Source: Gilliamella apis
Lineage (GTDB): Bacteria; Pseudomonadota; Gammaproteobacteria; Enterobacterales; Orbaceae
Assembly (NCBI RefSeq): GCF_030758615.1
Contig: NZ_CP132381.1
Coordinates: forward strand, 248,001-312,000
Length of the DNA stretch: 64,000 nucleotides
Direction of reading: 5' to 3'
Positions within the stretch are counted from its first letter, which is position 1, and the number at the start of each line of letters is the position of its first letter. The notes beneath the pieces are model-generated. The model was not told the origin of the DNA and made no database searches. It saw nothing but the letters and a program-made list of their open reading frames with translations. The position numbers were made by a program, and so were the translations under genes. Positions 27,387 through 36,702 of this stretch are shown here, piece after piece.

Positions 27387-27424
27387 AACCGTTGTGTAAC
27401 GCAAAGCTACACAGCGGTTTTTTA
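27387..27424 (+). terminator. Rho-independent terminator after dacA
   Basis: AACCGTTGTGTA / TACACAGCGGTT stem (one G-U pair) with a 9-base loop and a run of six or more T, 22 bases after the dacA stop. It ends the ybeZ-mrdA-mrdB-dacA transcription unit. Confidence 0.88.
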
Positions 27425-27484
27425 TTATCTCGTATAAGCAACTATTAGTTATATACATGGTTAATAACCTTTAATGTTAAGGCT

Positions 27485-27501
27485 AAAAAACCCCGTTCCT
27501 C
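27485..27501 (-). repeat. Dispersed short repeat, copy 2
   Basis: Inverted copy of GAGGAACGGGGTTTTTT, with identity to copy 1 extending over about 28 bases. It lies at the border between the dacA terminator and fliR, i.e. at the left edge of the flagellar island. Confidence 0.7.
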
Positions 27502-27550
27502 AAAATTTTTTGTTAAAAAATACCCCTGAATTTTATTAAGCTTAATTGGC

Positions 27551-28354
27551 TTAATTATTGGTGGTTGCAAGATAGATTAAAATTTGCGAAGTGGTTGAAA
27601 ATATCTGTTCTAAAATAAATTCAACAAATGAAGGCAAGGTGGAAAATAAATAACTTAACATCATTAAGCCACATAATAAGGTGAGTGGATAGCCAACTAC
27701 AAAAATTGATAACTGAGGGGTAATTCTATTTAATAGCCCTAATGACAAATTAATAATCAGCAATAACGTCATTAATGGTAATGCCAACATAACGCCATTA
27801 CTAAATAATAGACCGGTTGTTTCGATTAAGGCTAAGTGACCGTTGGCCTTTAAAGGTGAAACGCTAATAGGAATAATCTCAAAGCTGTTAGCTAACCCAT
27901 ATAGTAACCATAGATGTCCATCTAAGCTGAGAAATATCAACAAGGCAATAATGTTAATTAAACGTGACAGTACAGAAGTAGATGGCCCACCAATAGGATC
28001 ATAAAAGGTTGCCATGCCTAATCCCATTTGCATACCAATTAATTCACCTGCAAATCTTACCGTTAAAAAAGTAAGTTGTACGGTAAAACCGATTATGATG
28101 CCAATCATGATTTGCTGGGCAATAACCCAGATACCGAGTAATGAATAAAGGGTAAGGTTGTCGTCTAACTTTGGTAAAGGTAATAAAATGACGATCAGCA
28201 TTGCTAAACCAATCTTTAACCGATTTGGCACCTCTTTTTCACCGACAATAGGTGCGACCATAATTAGCGCTAAAATACGGGTAAAAGGCAGAAAACTTGA
28301 TCGAACCCAAGCAAAAAAATCAATATTAAACAGATCGTGAATCGCGGCGTCCAT
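27551..28354 (-). CDS. fliR: Flagellar export gate protein FliR
   Basis: Integral membrane subunit of the FliPQR export gate. The 267-residue product (E. coli 261) has about six hydrophobic segments and family segments FTRILALIMVAPIVG and QMGLGMATFYDPIGG. It is the last gene of the minus-strand fliF-to-fliR series and starts five bases after fliQ. Confidence 0.95.
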   Translation of the reverse strand: MDAAIHDLFNIDFFAWVRSSFLPFTRILALIMVAPIVGEKEVPNRLKIGLAMLIVILLPLPKLDDNLTLYSLLGIWVIAQQIMIGIIIGFTVQLTFLTVRFAGELIGMQMGLGMATFYDPIGGPSTSVLSRLINIIALLIFLSLDGHLWLLYGLANSFEIIPISVSPLKANGHLALIETTGLLFSNGVMLALPLMTLLLIINLSLGLLNRITPQLSIFVVGYPLTLLCGLMMLSYLFSTLPSFVEFILEQIFSTTSQILIYLATTNN

Positions 28355-28359
28355 TAAGG

Positions 28360-28629
28360 TTAACTAGTTAAGTTAGGAATATCAGTAATAACCAGACGGA
28401 TATAATCGATCATAGTCGTCAGCATTGAGGGGCCTAAAATGATTAATACTAACACCACCGCTAAAATCTTAGGAATAAAAGATAAGGTCATTTCATTAAT
28501 TTGGGTTGCAGCTTGTAACAAACTGATAATTAGCCCAGTGACTAATGCTGCGAGTAGTAAAGGACCTGCAAGTGATGCGGCAACTTTAATTGCTTGAATG
28601 GCAAAATGGCTAATATATTCAGAAGGCAT
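28360..28629 (-). CDS. fliQ: Flagellar export gate protein FliQ
   Basis: Small (89-residue) gate subunit with two membrane helices: AALVTGLIISLLQAATQINEMTLSFIPKI is split by the conserved QAATQINE turn. Length and position between fliP and fliR are canonical. Confidence 0.95.
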   Translation of the reverse strand: MPSEYISHFAIQAIKVAASLAGPLLLAALVTGLIISLLQAATQINEMTLSFIPKILAVVLVLIILGPSMLTTMIDYIRLVITDIPNLTS

Positions 28630-28651
28630 ATAATCCCTTATACTGTTGTTG

Positions 28652-29392
28652 TTAACTGAAAAAGCTTTGTGCTAATGAACCTAACAATAAATGCCAGCCA
28701 TCAGCTAATACAAACAACATAATTTTAAAAGGTAGTGATACTGTTGCTGGTGGTACCATCATCATCCCTAATGCCATTAATGTACTGGCAACAACTAAAT
28801 CAATGACTAAAAAAGGAATAAACAGAGTAAAGCCAATTTGAAAAGCGGTTTTAAGTTCACTAACCACAAAAGCGGGGACTAAAACTCGTAGCGGGATATC
28901 TTCACGCGTTTGAATATCACCAGTATGGGACATATTAACAAATAGTGTTAAATCACTTTCACGAGTTTGACTCAACATAAATTCACGCAGTGGTTTGCTT
29001 GCCTCCGTCAAACTTTGTTGCATAGTGATTTGTTGTTGTGAATAGGGAATATAAGCATCTTGATATATTTTATCCAATGTTGGTGACATAATAAAAAATG
29101 TCATAAATAGTGCAATACCTAAAATTAATTGATTAGGCGGTGCGGATTGGGTACCAAGTGCACTACGTAATAGTCCTAACACAATAATGATACGAGTAAA
29201 ACTCGTCATTAATAGTAATATAATTGGGATAAAAGTTAGTAGGGTTAAAAAAACTAAAGTTTCAACTGGTAATGACCAAGTTTGCCCTTCTGGTAGTGAG
29301 GTTTGAGTAACAATTGTTAACGGTGATAATTCAGCATAACTATATTGGCTGGCCAGCAATAAGCTAAATAAAATAACAAGTTTTAACCGCAC
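28652..29392 (-). CDS. fliP: Flagellar export gate protein FliP
   Basis: Gate subunit unusual for having a cleavable signal peptide ([20 protein letters not shown]). Four membrane segments follow, with the family block [20 protein letters not shown] then [18 protein letters not shown]. The C-terminus has [20 protein letters not shown]. The 246 residues match E. coli FliP (245). Confidence 0.96.
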   Translation of the reverse strand: MRLKLVILFSLLLASQYSYAELSPLTIVTQTSLPEGQTWSLPVETLVFLTLLTFIPIILLLMTSFTRIIIVLGLLRSALGTQSAPPNQLILGIALFMTFFIMSPTLDKIYQDAYIPYSQQQITMQQSLTEASKPLREFMLSQTRESDLTLFVNMSHTGDIQTREDIPLRVLVPAFVVSELKTAFQIGFTLFIPFLVIDLVVASTLMALGMMMVPPATVSLPFKIMLFVLADGWHLLLGSLAQSFFS

Positions 29393-29398
29393 AATTAA

Positions 29399-29800
29399 TC
29401 ACACCTTTTTACTGTTTAACACAGATCTTAATATCTGATTGAACAGATTATTTTTTGACTGTTGTTCAACGTCAGCTGGCTCTGCGAATAACATTTCAGT
29501 ACGTTGTTCATTGATAGTATGGAGTAAAGTCATTTGTTGTGCTGTAACCCCGACCACCAGTAATTGATGATCAACATAAACCAGCATAATGCGATCTTTG
29601 GCATTTATATTGTAAGTTGCTTTAACATCAATGAATTGCTTAGTAGATTTTTGCCAACCTAACCGTTTTATTAGCCAGATTAAAACGAAAATAATGGTGA
29701 TGACACTAAAAAAGGCTATTCCTATTTGGCTATATAAACTTGATTCAGCAGGAATAGACGAAAAGTTTTGTATACCGGAGTTGATAGTTGATTCGCTCAT
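29399..29800 (-). CDS. fliO: Flagellar assembly protein FliO
   Basis: FliO assists assembly of the FliP ring. The 133-residue product has a single membrane helix at about residues 24-44 (IGIAFFSVITIIFVLIWLIK) followed by a small cytoplasmic domain (DRIMLVYVDHQLLVVGVTAQ). Assigned mainly on position between fliN and fliP plus this architecture. Confidence 0.88.
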   Translation of the reverse strand: MSESTINSGIQNFSSIPAESSLYSQIGIAFFSVITIIFVLIWLIKRLGWQKSTKQFIDVKATYNINAKDRIMLVYVDHQLLVVGVTAQQMTLLHTINEQRTEMLFAEPADVEQQSKNNLFNQILRSVLNSKKV

Positions 29801-29820
29801 GGTTATCTCATTAATGTTTA

Positions 29821-30201
29821 TTAACGACTTAATCTACGTACCCGTTCTGATGGGGTAATAATATCGGTAATTCGTACACCATAATTGTCACCCACCACCA
29901 CGATCTCGCCTTGCGCAATTAAGTAACCGTTAATTAAAATATCTAATGGCTCACCAGCTAAACCATCTAAGGCGATAACTGAGCCTTGAGTTAAATTTAA
30001 TAGATCTTTAATGGCCATTTTGGTGCGGCCAAGTTCAACACTTAAATTAACCGGAATATCTAAAATAAGATTAATATCTTGTTCTTTTACATTTGATGGT
30101 TGGGGAGAAAGGGTTTCAAAAATAGCTTCTGTCGTTACCGATTCTTCATCAGTTAAGTTAGTTGCTTGGCTATCATCACTGTTATTTGGCATATCACTCA
30201 T
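29821..30201 (-). CDS. fliN: Flagellar switch protein FliN
   Basis: C-ring subunit that forms the base of the rotor and docks FliH. An acidic, low-complexity N-terminal part is followed by the SpoA domain: LDIPVNLSVELGRTKMAIKD, then GSVIALDGLAGEPLDILING. The start is the ATG at 30201 with AAGGAG six bases upstream (126 residues). The upstream ATG at 30216 has no such site. It overlaps the fliM stop by eight bases. Confidence 0.95.
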   Translation of the reverse strand: MSDMPNNSDDSQATNLTDEESVTTEAIFETLSPQPSNVKEQDINLILDIPVNLSVELGRTKMAIKDLLNLTQGSVIALDGLAGEPLDILINGYLIAQGEIVVVGDNYGVRITDIITPSERVRRLSR

Positions 30202-31231
30202 TGAACACTCCTTCATTCAATTGTTCTAATACAGGGTTGCTTATTTGCTCTACTTGAATTGCATATTGTTTATTTACACTACCATATTGGCCTTTTAAAA
30301 CCGGTACGCCACCAATAGTGGCATCTAGGCTGGTTGGTTTTTCAATATCTAAAATGTCGTTTACTTTTAATGCTAATAATTTGGCAACAGTTGTTTGAAT
30401 ATTTGTAAAATTAGCGACTAACTCAACCGTTGATTGTTTAATACCGCTAGTGAGGGAACTCATCCAGACATTATCATCTTGATGGGTTTGACTTTCGATC
30501 GGTGGTTTAATTAATAGCTCTTTGATAGGTTCAACCATTGTATATGGAATGCATATGCAGAAAGTTGCTTTAAAGCTTCCAATTTCAATTAAAAAGGTGG
30601 ACGTTAACACAACATCATCGGGAGAACTGGTGATATTGGTAAATTTACTCTCAACTTCAGAACGAATATATTCAGTTTCAATACTGTATACGTCAATCCA
30701 TGAATTTTGATATGTAGTTAAAGCAAGATCTAATACTCGTCTAATAATTTCTTGTTCGGTATGAGTAAATTCACGTCCTTCCTTTTCCATATTGGAGGTA
30801 TGTCCATCACCGCCAAAAAGCGTATCAACAACAATAAATACCAGTTCTGGTGAAAAAGAAAATAAGCAGCTTCCTCGTAAAGGATTAAGATGAACTAAAT
30901 TTAAATGGTAAGTTGCCGAAATATGCGAAAACTCTTTAAATGTTTTTGGCTCAATTGGCGAGGTAATAACATCCGTGTTACGACGTAATAAATTAAATAA
31001 ACCAATTCGAAATTGACGAGCAAAGCGTTCATTAATGATTTCTAATGCTGTTAGTCTTTCAGGGATAAAACTATGTTTAACTGATATATCATAAGGTTTT
31101 ACTTCAGTCCGTTTACTTTGCTGTGATTGATAATTTTGCACAATATTTTTTTCAATACTGGCAACATTATTCGGTGAATGTTTAGCTAAAGATTCACTTT
31201 TATCGCTAGTAGATTGAAGCTTATCAAACAT
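30194..31231 (-). CDS. fliM: Flagellar switch protein FliM lacking the CheY-binding peptide
   Basis: FliM is the middle C-ring subunit. The body is well conserved: RFARQFRIGLFNLLRR, the LFGGDG loop, EGREFTHTEQEIIRRVLDLAL, YIRSEVESKFTNITSSPDDVV and the SpoA-type end (DILDIEKPTSLDA, then GVPVLKGQYG). E. coli FliM starts with a peptide containing LSQAEIDALL that binds CheY-P. The first 50 residues here (MFDKLQSTSDKSESLAKHSP onward) contain nothing like it, although an extension is present. With no che gene in the island, switching by CheY is unlikely. Length is 345 against 334 in E. coli. Confidence 0.95.
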   Translation of the reverse strand: MFDKLQSTSDKSESLAKHSPNNVASIEKNIVQNYQSQQSKRTEVKPYDISVKHSFIPERLTALEIINERFARQFRIGLFNLLRRNTDVITSPIEPKTFKEFSHISATYHLNLVHLNPLRGSCLFSFSPELVFIVVDTLFGGDGHTSNMEKEGREFTHTEQEIIRRVLDLALTTYQNSWIDVYSIETEYIRSEVESKFTNITSSPDDVVLTSTFLIEIGSFKATFCICIPYTMVEPIKELLIKPPIESQTHQDDNVWMSSLTSGIKQSTVELVANFTNIQTTVAKLLALKVNDILDIEKPTSLDATIGGVPVLKGQYGSVNKQYAIQVEQISNPVLEQLNEGVFNE

Positions 31232-31236
31232 GATAA

Positions 31237-31704
31237 TTACCTTATAATGAAATCAGTGAATAACACTTCATCGATTTTTACTGAATGTTTGGCATCGTAT
31301 TGACGTGATAATGCTGTTTTTATTTGCTCTTGTAATTCGAGTTTGCCAGATTCTTTTTTCAAATTATTGACATATTGTTTTGAGGTTAACAGCAATACAT
31401 CACTTCTTACTTCAGGCAAATATTCTAATAATACCGTTTTTTGATCTTCATCTTCGACACGTAACACCATACCAACATATAGAATTTTATTGATATCTAA
31501 ATTATCTTCAGAAGGTGGTAATGTAATGGTAAATGGTTTTAAGGTTAAAAAAACTGGTGATGAAACTTGAGGTTCTTGATGAGTGTGCGTCGTATTTTTA
31601 GCTTGATTTTCGAACCATAAATAAGCTGCTGAACCTATTGCGAGTAAGGTAATTAGAATAAGTATTAGGTTTAAAATTCTTACTTTTTTATTGGTGGTTT
31701 GCAT
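31237..31704 (-). CDS. fliL: Flagellar basal body-associated protein FliL
   Basis: FliL surrounds the stator units. The 155-residue product has a short cytoplasmic N-terminus, one membrane helix at about residues 10-29 (LNLILILITLLAIGSAAYLW), and a periplasmic domain ending in DEVLFTDFIIR. It heads the fliLMNOPQR unit. The 214-base gap before it (31705-31918) probably holds a promoter, but no sigma-28 match was found there. Confidence 0.93.
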   Translation of the reverse strand: MQTTNKKVRILNLILILITLLAIGSAAYLWFENQAKNTTHTHQEPQVSSPVFLTLKPFTITLPPSEDNLDINKILYVGMVLRVEDEDQKTVLLEYLPEVRSDVLLLTSKQYVNNLKKESGKLELQEQIKTALSRQYDAKHSVKIDEVLFTDFIIR

Positions 31705-31918
31705 ATTTATTATTGTCTCAATGAAAATTAACGAAAGATTTGTAGCTATTTAAATAACCAAAAATTACCAAAATAATAAATCATGCCGTAAGAATTAATC
31801 GGAAGAATAGGCAATAAAAATATTATCTATTCAACCTTTTTAATATTAAGTTATCAACGTTAAACACAGCGATAAGCCTAGATATCAATCATTTTATAAA
31901 CATTGTCATAACCGTTAT

Positions 31919-33097
31919 TTAGGCAAAAATACTTAATCCTGATTGAACAACCTCAGTATGATGATCAATTTTTTGTTGAATTGGATTGATATCATCTAAT
32001 AGTTGTTCTGTTTCAAATTGTTGTGGTTGTTGATAAGAAGATGACTGTTTAGAATCATTCATCATTGAAAAATCACTAATGTTAGTGTGTTGTAAAGTGA
32101 TACCTTGTTGTTCCAATGAGGTTCTTAACATGGGGAGAGCTGATTCTAACACACCCTTAACCATATTATGCGCAACCGCCATGTGCAGATCGATTTTGTC
32201 ATCAATCATGGCTAATTTAATATGTAATGATCCTAGTTCTTGTGGATTTAATTTTATTTCGGCATTTTGAATACCTTGTCTACTGATCAAACAAATTTGT
32301 TCATTTAAAGATGCTTGCCACTTACTAATATCCATGGGCATCGGTAAATTTAAGTTTAATGTGGTTGGATTTGCTGTAGAGGTTGGTGGATTAAATAGCG
32401 ATGATTGGCCATTTAGATCTATTGATAAAGCCATTTCTGATGGTGTATTAACCAAATTAGTAGTAAACAATTTATCTGTCAAAATTGACGCCAAATCAGT
32501 ATGATGATCATTGCTATGATTATTTACCAGCGTATCAGTTGACTGTGTTTGATTAATGATCAAATGTACATTTTTGGTCGTTTGTGGCTGATTATTTTCC
32601 CAAGCCAATAAATGACTATGGTTTGGTTGATTGGTTTTGTTGATTAATTGCTCACTGTGATTAATTGAGGCAATAATTTCGGCAGCTTTTTCATCAATAT
32701 GGATGCGCTGTTTGATATCATCAGTACATTGTGTATCCAACTTTGGATCAATCATGGTTGGATTAGCTTCTAATAATAGTTTAGTTTCATATATTGGTTG
32801 ATTTTTTGGTTGAGCATCCGATTGCCTATTTTGCTGTATATCCTCTTGCTGATTGAATGGCATAGAAAATAGTATGAACAACTCTTCACTTTCCATTCGT
32901 TCTTTCTGCTCTAACTCATTGTCTTTTAAGTTTGTAGCATTAACGTGATTATTATTATCACTTAGCCATTGTTGTTTTTCGGTAAGTTGTAATAATTTTT
33001 GGAAAAAATCATCATCAAGAATAGATAACTGGTTGTCGTTTAATTCAAATTGTTGAGATGAGATTAATGGAATATCGCTAAACTGATTAATATTCAT
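31919..33097 (-). CDS. fliK: Flagellar hook-length control protein FliK
   Basis: FliK measures hook length and switches export specificity. The 392-residue protein has a long, poorly conserved Gln/Asn-rich N-terminal ruler region. The conserved C-terminal domain contains AEIKLNPQELGSLHIKLAMI and ALPMLRTSLEQQGI. Position after fliJ is canonical. The start overlaps fliJ by 11 bases. Confidence 0.92.
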   Translation of the reverse strand: MNINQFSDIPLISSQQFELNDNQLSILDDDFFQKLLQLTEKQQWLSDNNNHVNATNLKDNELEQKERMESEELFILFSMPFNQQEDIQQNRQSDAQPKNQPIYETKLLLEANPTMIDPKLDTQCTDDIKQRIHIDEKAAEIIASINHSEQLINKTNQPNHSHLLAWENNQPQTTKNVHLIINQTQSTDTLVNNHSNDHHTDLASILTDKLFTTNLVNTPSEMALSIDLNGQSSLFNPPTSTANPTTLNLNLPMPMDISKWQASLNEQICLISRQGIQNAEIKLNPQELGSLHIKLAMIDDKIDLHMAVAHNMVKGVLESALPMLRTSLEQQGITLQHTNISDFSMMNDSKQSSSYQQPQQFETEQLLDDINPIQQKIDHHTEVVQSGLSIFA

Positions 33098-33551
33098 TCA
33101 ATGTTCTCCTTGCTATCTGCTGCTGAGCAAATTCATCGGTTAATTTTTGTTGTAAACGACTCTGTTGTAGTAACAGTTTTTTATGTTGTTTATCTAATAA
33201 TGTAGTATAAGTATTTAGGCTTTTTTGTGATTGATTAAGCTCATTGGTGATCTGCTTTTGTTTTATATCTAAAGTTAATAGTAGTTTTTTTTGTTGCGCT
33301 ATACCTTGTTCAATAGCTGTAATAAAAGCATTAAAATTATTTAATTCCGATCCCTTAATGCCACTGGATAAAGCATTATTTAGCCGTTGTTGGTACTCGT
33401 GATAATAATCATTTAATACATTTAGTTGTGATTGTGCATTACGTTTATTTTCGTGTGCATGTTTTAATTTAATCAATTTTTCATCAACTGCTTTTTCAGC
33501 GAGCTTTTTTAACGTTATAAATGCAAATTTACCATGATGTTGATTGGCCAT
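33087..33551 (-). CDS. fliJ: Flagellar export chaperone FliJ
   Basis: FliJ is a coiled-coil stalk inside the FliI ATPase ring. The 154-residue product is almost entirely helical, rich in Lys, Gln and Leu (KKLAEKAVDEKLIKLKHAHE at the start). Assigned on coiled-coil character, length (E. coli 147) and location between fliI and fliK. Confidence 0.9.
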   Translation of the reverse strand: MANQHHGKFAFITLKKLAEKAVDEKLIKLKHAHENKRNAQSQLNVLNDYYHEYQQRLNNALSSGIKGSELNNFNAFITAIEQGIAQQKKLLLTLDIKQKQITNELNQSQKSLNTYTTLLDKQHKKLLLQQSRLQQKLTDEFAQQQIARRTLNEY

Positions 33552-33568
33552 AATTCTTTCCTAATTTA

Positions 33569-34957
33569 TCAGCGAGCAGCAACAATATTGATTAATTGTT
33601 GATAAGCGTCTTGATAACTACAATACTCATTGATTCCTTGTTGTAAAAATTGCTGCATAGCTGGAAAAAGTGAGATAGCTTTATCTAATAATGGATCGGT
33701 TCCAGCTACGTAAGCACCAACATTAATCAAGTCCCGATTGCGCTGGAAACTTGAAAATAATTGTTTAAATAACCGTGATTTTTTTTCATTTTCTGGCGGG
33801 GTAAGATCGGTCATTACACGACTGATTGACGCTTCGATATCAATGGCTGGATAATGCCCCGATTCAGCTAGTGAACGTGATAACACTATATGACCATCAA
33901 GAATTGCCCTTGCTGAATCAGCAATAGGATCTTGTTGGTCGTCACCTTCGGTTAACACAGTATAAAAAGCAGTAATTGCCCCTTTTCCTTTGGCATCATT
34001 ACCTGCTCTTTCAACTAATGCTGGCAATTTTGCAAATACTGATGGTGGATAACCTTTGGTTGCCGGCGGTTCACCGATGGCTAAGGCTATTTCCCGTTGT
34101 GCCATGGCATAACGGGTTAGTGAATCCATGATCAGTAATACATTAAACCCTTGATCACGAAAATTTTCGGCTATTTTTGTGGCATAAGCTGCACCTTGTA
34201 GACGTAATAATGGCGATACATCGGCTGGTGCCGCGACAACTACTGAACGCGCTAAGCCTTCTTCACCAAGTATATTTTCGATAAAATCTTTTACTTCCCT
34301 GCCTCGTTCGCCAATCAGACCAACCACAATAATATCAGCTTTGGTATACCTAGCCATCATGCCAAGTAGTACACTTTTACCAACACCAGAACCGGCAAAA
34401 AGCCCCATTCGTTGACCTTGGCCAACGGTTAATAATGCATTGATAGCACGAATACCGACATCTAATACTTGATGAATAGGTGTGCGAGTCAGAGGGTTTA
34501 GTGATTTATTGATTAATCCTTCATATTCAATATTTTCTGGTAAAGGTTTGCCATCCAATGGTTTGCCCATTGCATCAACTATTCGTCCTAATAAGCCCGT
34601 ACCAATAGGTAAAACTTTATGGCTAAAATGAGTTAAATCATATTGTGAGGTATATACTCTGGCATCAAGTAATATGCCATCGGTTGATTCAAATGGCATC
34701 AGATATAAGGTTTTACCATTAAAACCAATAACTTCACACTCAACAGCTTGTACTTTTCCATCTAATTGCCGTTCGACAAAGCAGTTAGAACCTAAAGGTA
34801 ATTTTAAACCCACGGCCTCTAAAACTAAGCCCGAAGCTTTAACTAAGCGACCATATTGACGGATTAACGATATTGACTGTAATTTTTGTTGCGCACAATC
34901 AATTTTAGTCATCCATTGCCTACAAAAGTCCACCTTAATGTTCAACTCCATGTACAT
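33569..34957 (-). CDS. fliI: Flagellum-specific ATPase FliI
   Basis: F1-like ATPase energising type III export. Walker A is [20 protein letters not shown], Walker B is [20 protein letters not shown], and the family block [18 protein letters not shown] follows. The 462 residues match E. coli (457). The start at 34957 (or the ATG at 34951) lies within fliH, indicating coupling. A later ATG would remove the aligned N-terminal helix. Confidence 0.97.
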   Translation of the reverse strand: MYMELNIKVDFCRQWMTKIDCAQQKLQSISLIRQYGRLVKASGLVLEAVGLKLPLGSNCFVERQLDGKVQAVECEVIGFNGKTLYLMPFESTDGILLDARVYTSQYDLTHFSHKVLPIGTGLLGRIVDAMGKPLDGKPLPENIEYEGLINKSLNPLTRTPIHQVLDVGIRAINALLTVGQGQRMGLFAGSGVGKSVLLGMMARYTKADIIVVGLIGERGREVKDFIENILGEEGLARSVVVAAPADVSPLLRLQGAAYATKIAENFRDQGFNVLLIMDSLTRYAMAQREIALAIGEPPATKGYPPSVFAKLPALVERAGNDAKGKGAITAFYTVLTEGDDQQDPIADSARAILDGHIVLSRSLAESGHYPAIDIEASISRVMTDLTPPENEKKSRLFKQLFSSFQRNRDLINVGAYVAGTDPLLDKAISLFPAMQQFLQQGINEYCSYQDAYQQLINIVAAR

Positions 34958-35726
34958 TATCTGAGATGATTTGCCAATGATGGGTTACACTGGCGTCGAT
35001 CTCATTGGTTTGGGTAAATATTTTGCAACCCCCTAATTCGATATTGGCATCGGCTATAAACTGCCATTGCTGTGGTTGCAACTCATTATTTAGTTGTGGT
35101 TCAAGCCATAACAAGTCTGTTGGATTAATTCGTACTACAATTGGTGGGTTAACAATTGTATTTTGTTCAATTAATGATTTTATAATATGTAATAATTGTT
35201 TTTGTTTTACTTTTGATAATGAACCAACTGTTTTTTCGGCAGCAAGTAAAGCTAAGTCAAATAGCTTTGGTACAATTTTCTCATCAATTTGGCTAATCGA
35301 TTGTTGAAAGCTGATTGCTAAATTTTTGATGGCATTTATGCTAGTTAATTTTTCTGCTGTTAACTGTTGTTCTATTGTGTCCAGCCCTTCTTGGTGACCG
35401 AGAGTGAATCCTTGCTCATAGCCAGTCTGTTTGCCAATATTAAAACCTTCTTCTTTACCTAAATTAAAGCCTTCTTGGTATGCTTCATCTCTTGCTTGTT
35501 GTTTAATATTTTCGAGTTCTAGCAATATTGCTGGGCTATTAATATCAAAAGAGTCTTCATCTTTATCATCGTGGCTATCTGGCTCTAATGGTGGCGCAAA
35601 TTCTTCCAACTCTTCTGGCTGTTGCTGGCTGGTTAATGGTGATAATTCGCTAAGTGCCAAATCTTGGAAATGCAATGGTTTCCAACTTACACTATTAGTA
35701 TGATTATACATATTCATCATCACCAC
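34935..35726 (-). CDS. fliH: Flagellar assembly protein FliH
   Basis: FliH is the peripheral stalk that regulates FliI and links it to FliN. The 263-residue product has an acidic N-terminal part and a Gly-rich heptad region ([20 protein letters not shown], the GxxxG repeats typical of FliH). A C-terminal V-ATPase-E-like domain follows ([20 protein letters not shown]). It overlaps both fliG and fliI by about 23 bases. Confidence 0.94.
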   Translation of the reverse strand: MVMMNMYNHTNSVSWKPLHFQDLALSELSPLTSQQQPEELEEFAPPLEPDSHDDKDEDSFDINSPAILLELENIKQQARDEAYQEGFNLGKEEGFNIGKQTGYEQGFTLGHQEGLDTIEQQLTAEKLTSINAIKNLAISFQQSISQIDEKIVPKLFDLALLAAEKTVGSLSKVKQKQLLHIIKSLIEQNTIVNPPIVVRINPTDLLWLEPQLNNELQPQQWQFIADANIELGGCKIFTQTNEIDASVTHHWQIISDNVHGVEH

Positions 35727-36702
35727 TTGTTAAGATCATCTCACCAGTTTCTGCTAAGCGCCGTGCAATAACCAAAATTTTCTTCTGTTCGGTTTCGACT
35801 TGCGACAAGCGAACTGGTGGTCTGTTTTCTAAATCTTCTCGTAATATTGAGGCAGCGCGTTGTGACATATTTGCTAATAGCTTGTCGCGTAGCGTTTCTG
35901 TTGCCCCTTTCATAGCGATGATTAAGGTTTCATTATCCACCTCTTTGAGTAGACGTTGGATACTTCTATCATCGACATCAATCAGATTTTCAAATAGGAA
36001 CATTTCATCAATGATTTTTTGAGCAAGCTCATTGTCATAATCTCGTAATGCATTGATAACCAATTCTTCTTGTTGTGATTTCATCAGATTGATAATTTCT
36101 GCTGCGGTGCGGATGCCACCCATGTTATTAAGTTTAATATTTTGTCCATGTAGTAAGGTTGATAATGATGTCGATAACACTTCTAATGCTGATGGCTCTA
36201 CGCCACCGAAAGTTGCAATACGTAGCATGACGTCATTACGTAATTGGTCATCAAATAAATTTAAAATCTCAGCAGCCAAATCGCGATTTAAGTGAACTAA
36301 AATGGTGGCGATAATTTGTGGATGTTCTTTTTTAACTAAATCAACCGCGCGTGCAGCATCGACAAAGTTAAGCATTTTTAAACCATCAGTGGTATCTTCG
36401 ATATCAGTATCTAATAGTTCATCAAGCAATCGGTTAGCTTTATCACTACCAATTGATTTTTCTAGAACTTTTCTTAAATAGCCATTGGTATCTGTATTTA
36501 ATACTGCACAATCATCAAGAGTATTTTGACACTCATTAAGAATATTTTTCAGTTGTTCTTGAGTTAATTGTGGCAATCCCATCATGGCACTACTAATTTT
36601 TTGTACCTCTTTGTGGTTTAAAAATTGCATTACTTTGGCTGCTAATTCTTCACCTAAAATCATTAAAATTGTCGCTGCTTTTTGCGCTTCAGTTAAATTC
36701 AT
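35704..36702 (-). CDS. fliG: Flagellar motor switch protein FliG
   Basis: FliG is the rotor protein that contacts MotA. The 332-residue product contains QKAATILMILGEELAAKVMQ at the start, the EHPQIIATILVHLN middle block, and the torque helix ILREDLENRPPVRLSQVETE near the C-terminus with conserved charged residues. The start is the ATG at 36702: AAGGA lies upstream and TAATG overlaps the fliF stop. An in-frame start at 36729 inside fliF is unnecessary. Confidence 0.96.
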   Translation of the reverse strand: MNLTEAQKAATILMILGEELAAKVMQFLNHKEVQKISSAMMGLPQLTQEQLKNILNECQNTLDDCAVLNTDTNGYLRKVLEKSIGSDKANRLLDELLDTDIEDTTDGLKMLNFVDAARAVDLVKKEHPQIIATILVHLNRDLAAEILNLFDDQLRNDVMLRIATFGGVEPSALEVLSTSLSTLLHGQNIKLNNMGGIRTAAEIINLMKSQQEELVINALRDYDNELAQKIIDEMFLFENLIDVDDRSIQRLLKEVDNETLIIAMKGATETLRDKLLANMSQRAASILREDLENRPPVRLSQVETEQKKILVIARRLAETGEMILTSGDDEYV

